A DNA stretch of 64,000 bases from Bugula neritina (taxonomy: Eukaryota > Bryozoa > Gymnolaemata > Cheilostomatida > Bugulidae), in contig OZ037771.1 of assembly GCA_964035545.1 (NCBI GenBank), positions 14,948,633 to 15,012,632 on the forward strand, in the 5' to 3' direction. The notes under the pieces were generated by a model. That model ran no database searches. It had not been told where the DNA came from and worked only from the letters and a program-made list of their open reading frames with translations. The position numbers were made by a program, and so were the translations under genes. Shown piece by piece: positions 61,877 to 64,000 of this stretch (positions within the stretch are counted from its first letter, which is position 1; each line of letters opens with the position of its first letter).

Positions 61877-61886
61877 TTATATATAC
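61877..61886 (-). promoter_or_regulatory. Candidate TATA box of NOX5
   Basis: The minus strand reads GGTATATATAAAGTG about 40-50 bases before the proposed start codon at 61837. That leaves a very short 5' UTR. The phase-compatible first exon (ATGAAAAGTGGAG, then donor GTATAG) supports a promoter here, but transcript data are needed. Confidence 0.45.
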
Positions 61887-62938
61887 CAAAGTGTTTAGCT
61901 AATTATGCACAGTTATTTAACATTTTTCAAAAATAAAGGTATATGATTCAAAGCATTTATACAATTTGATCAAAATAAACTCATGATCCCAGATATATCA
62001 CTTAAGAAAATATTGCGTATGTTAAGCTAAATAAATGGTTATATAAATCATATTGTATTGAGCTCTACACTTACCTCTACAGGGTGTTGCAGGTTATATA
62101 CATGCCAATTCATAAGGAGAGGCTTGGTTACTACCAGCTTGTGATTGATTTGAAATTACTCTTTATTACTAAATAATATGCTGAGCAGTTATATGTAGCA
62201 TATGATTATATTTGTCAACTGATTACAACTTGTATAGAATCAATTATATGAGAACATACATGCTACAGTGTTGTTATAAGTAGGTAATTATTTTATGCTT
62301 CTTTTGTGAACTTACTAGAGCGAGAAGACTGCATTTAGAAACTGGAATGTTATTAGTATACTATATGTTAAGGCTATTTATAGCAAATAAAGCTATTGAC
62401 AGCTGTTGGAAGCTTTTAAAAGCTTTATTATGTTAATTCTATAGTATCACTATATGGAGGTCTTAAAGTTACTCGGTCCAATTATAGTTTAACTGATTTT
62501 ATGTTGGCATGCAGATTTGATAGTCTAGTTTTTATTACATAATCTTAAAAGAGCTATAAGTAAATTTTTTTCGCATATAAAATGCTTGTTTATTGTTAAA
62601 AGTTGTATCGTTCAACACACAAACATCCTTTAGGTCTGATATTAAACATTACAAATCGACAATGAAACCTATCAACCAACACTATATAATATAGCTAAAT
62701 AATTGAGCTTTCATGAAAAGCTGCTATAAATTTATTGTTTGTTTATTTTTAGTTCAAATACCACAAATACTTTTACCAAAAAGCATGTGTATGCCACTTT
62801 TAAAGCAATTAATGCAAAGCAAATCCTGCTTACCAACTAGTCTTGAATTAAGAGTGGCAAACTTTAAGTCAATTGTTCAATAATAGATTGGGGTTACAAG
62901 TGGAATGGCAGGAAGCCTAATCAAGGTCAGTATACGAG
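61887..62938. other. Upstream intergenic region of NOX5
   Basis: AT-rich, with no gene recognised. Regulatory sites of NOX5 are likely here but none could be named. Confidence 0.4.
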
Positions 62939-62947
62939 TATAAAAGG
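62939..62947 (+). promoter_or_regulatory. Candidate TATA box of an unknown plus-strand unit
   Basis: TATAAAAGG is followed by a GC-richer stretch. At 62992-63005 a splice-acceptor-like CTTCTTGTTGCAG precedes ATGCCGGGACAGCGAG, whose frame is only 13 codons long (MPGQREAECLVFG). No product can be assigned. Confidence 0.3.
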
Positions 62948-62999
62948 TGAGACAACTCTATTATACATCTCAGTGCTGCTGAGTTACCACCACTTCTTG

Positions 63000-63470
63000 T
63001 TGCAGATGCCGGGACAGCGAGAAGCAGAGTGTCTGGTTTTTGGCTGACGCTGTCAAACATAGGATAAAAGTGTCTGATCTAACCTCACCCTACACTTAGG
63101 ACGGCAGCTTAATTTGGCACAAAGTATTTTGTATTCCTTCTATTCTCTGCTGTGAAAGGGGGCTGAGACAGACAAATAAGCTTGAGAAAACTAAAAGATT
63201 AGTTGCGATGGGAGTTGTCTATTTACAGTTATAAAGAGCATTGAGAAAATTGACGACATGTCCTATTTCATTATACTACATGGCAATACCAACAATGTTA
63301 CAGGTTAGTCAAGTTATATGAGTTGTCTTCTCTCTATTCAATAAATTTTCTTGCAGAGAAGAAAATTGGCTCTTGAAAAGTGTGAGCAATGTTGTTAAAT
63401 TATTAATAATATGAATTATGAAAGATTTTGCTTAAAATTTATGTTAGCTTTCATAGATTTAGTAAACATG
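63000..63470. other. GC-richer patch, then AT-rich sequence, no gene supported
   Basis: The first 190 bases are richer in G and C than the surroundings and lack a long frame. They could be a non-coding transcript or an exon of a gene extending to the right of the window. Confidence 0.3.
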
Positions 63471-63476
63471 AAATCA

Positions 63477-63645
63477 TGGGTACGAACCCCAGTAAAGGCC
63501 ATTGATCATGTTAGGAAAAGCATTCAGTCATAATTGTTCCTGTGTGACATATGAATAATCCTTGACTCAATTTTAAAAATTACCCTTTCCATCCGGGTTT
63601 TCCTTGGAGGTAGTGAATATTAACTTCCTCAAGTTAAAATTCTAA
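63477..63645 (+). mobile_element. tRNA-derived SINE, 5'-truncated
   Basis: It starts in the head at GGGTACGAACCCCAG and continues AAAGGCCATTGATCATGTTA, GGAAAAGCATTCAGTCATAA and TTGTTCCTGTG to CCATCCGGGTTTTCCTTGGA. It is the same family as 57578-57735. Confidence 0.7.
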
Positions 63646-64000
63646 TGAACTTTTGTACATGCAGTATTACTTTTGGACTTGAAAAGTTGTTGCTGTATAG
63701 TTACACATACATCACCAACCTTATACAGTGCAATATTTAGCATAGCTGTAATGTAATATAAGTGATGCATGAAAATATAAGCAATCATTTGAATTCCTTA
63801 GTATATAAGGTTACAACATTTAGATTATTTATGTCAAATTATACTGATTGCTATTCTCTGCATTCAGCCATGCATGGGTTGTTCAAAACATATGAATTCC
63901 ATGCATTCAAGTGTGTAGAACTAGTAAGAAGGAAGCAAAAGCTCATTTACCTTGTGATTGTGTAAACATTCTAGTGGAATAACATATTTATAAGTAGATC
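63646..64000. other. Intergenic, nothing recognised
   Basis: The 67-codon plus-strand frame at 63762-63965 resembles no known family and has no splice or promoter context. Confidence 0.4.

Overview
This window is nuclear DNA of an invertebrate animal. Genes are split by AT-rich introns with GT/AG borders, TATA boxes and AATAAA signals are visible, and di- and trinucleotide microsatellites are frequent. A BEL/Pao retrotransposon, a LINE remnant, tRNA-derived SINEs, a solo LTR and short inverted-repeat elements fill most of the space between genes. A marine lophotrochozoan (mollusc, bryozoan or relative) would fit, but the sequence does not fix the phylum.

Layout. 1-2460 is a decayed non-LTR retrotransposon whose last domain looks like the restriction-like endonuclease of the R2 group. 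2461-16200 is AT-rich cryptically simple DNA, into which a full-length 8.8-kb BEL/Pao element (3867-12653) has inserted. It has a 5-bp target duplication, LTRs that look identical and one unbroken 1961-codon gag-pol frame, so it looks young. 16200-21700 has no gene I can support.

21.9-44.6 kb holds a direct segmental duplication: copy 1 about 21.93-31.17 kb, copy 2 about 35.85-44.57 kb. Each copy carries a small gene for a secreted cysteine-rich protein with an arginine/glycine-rich C-terminus: TATA box, signal-peptide exons 1-2, six-cysteine exon 3, Thr/Pro-rich exon 4, RG-rich exon 5. Each copy also has a second, homologous terminal exon about 6 kb downstream, in the same splice phase. I do not recognise the family. 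The cysteine exon differs at 28 of 138 bases between the copies, mostly amino-acid changing with every cysteine kept, while the last exon's tail and the 3' UTR are almost identical. In copy 2 exon 4 is frameshifted but can be skipped in frame. This locus is the best candidate for something undescribed.

46.3-47.9 kb (+) holds the last three coding exons of a Bcl-2-family gene with BH1- and BH2-like motifs and no obvious C-terminal membrane anchor. 48.56-61.84 kb (-), convergent with it, is an NADPH oxidase 5 (NOX5) gene that I could chain through 18 exons with consistent phases into a predicted 1181-residue protein: EF-hands, ferric-reductase membrane domain with four haem-ligand histidines, FAD and NADPH modules. 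It has an unusual N-terminal extension of about 400 residues, part of it built from tandem MTDQESHMTST-like repeats. The last 2 kb hold a TATA-led GC-richer patch of unknown meaning and another SINE.

Functionally, the secreted cationic peptides, a calcium-regulated superoxide producer and an apoptosis regulator could all serve host defence, but they are not an operon and their proximity may be chance.
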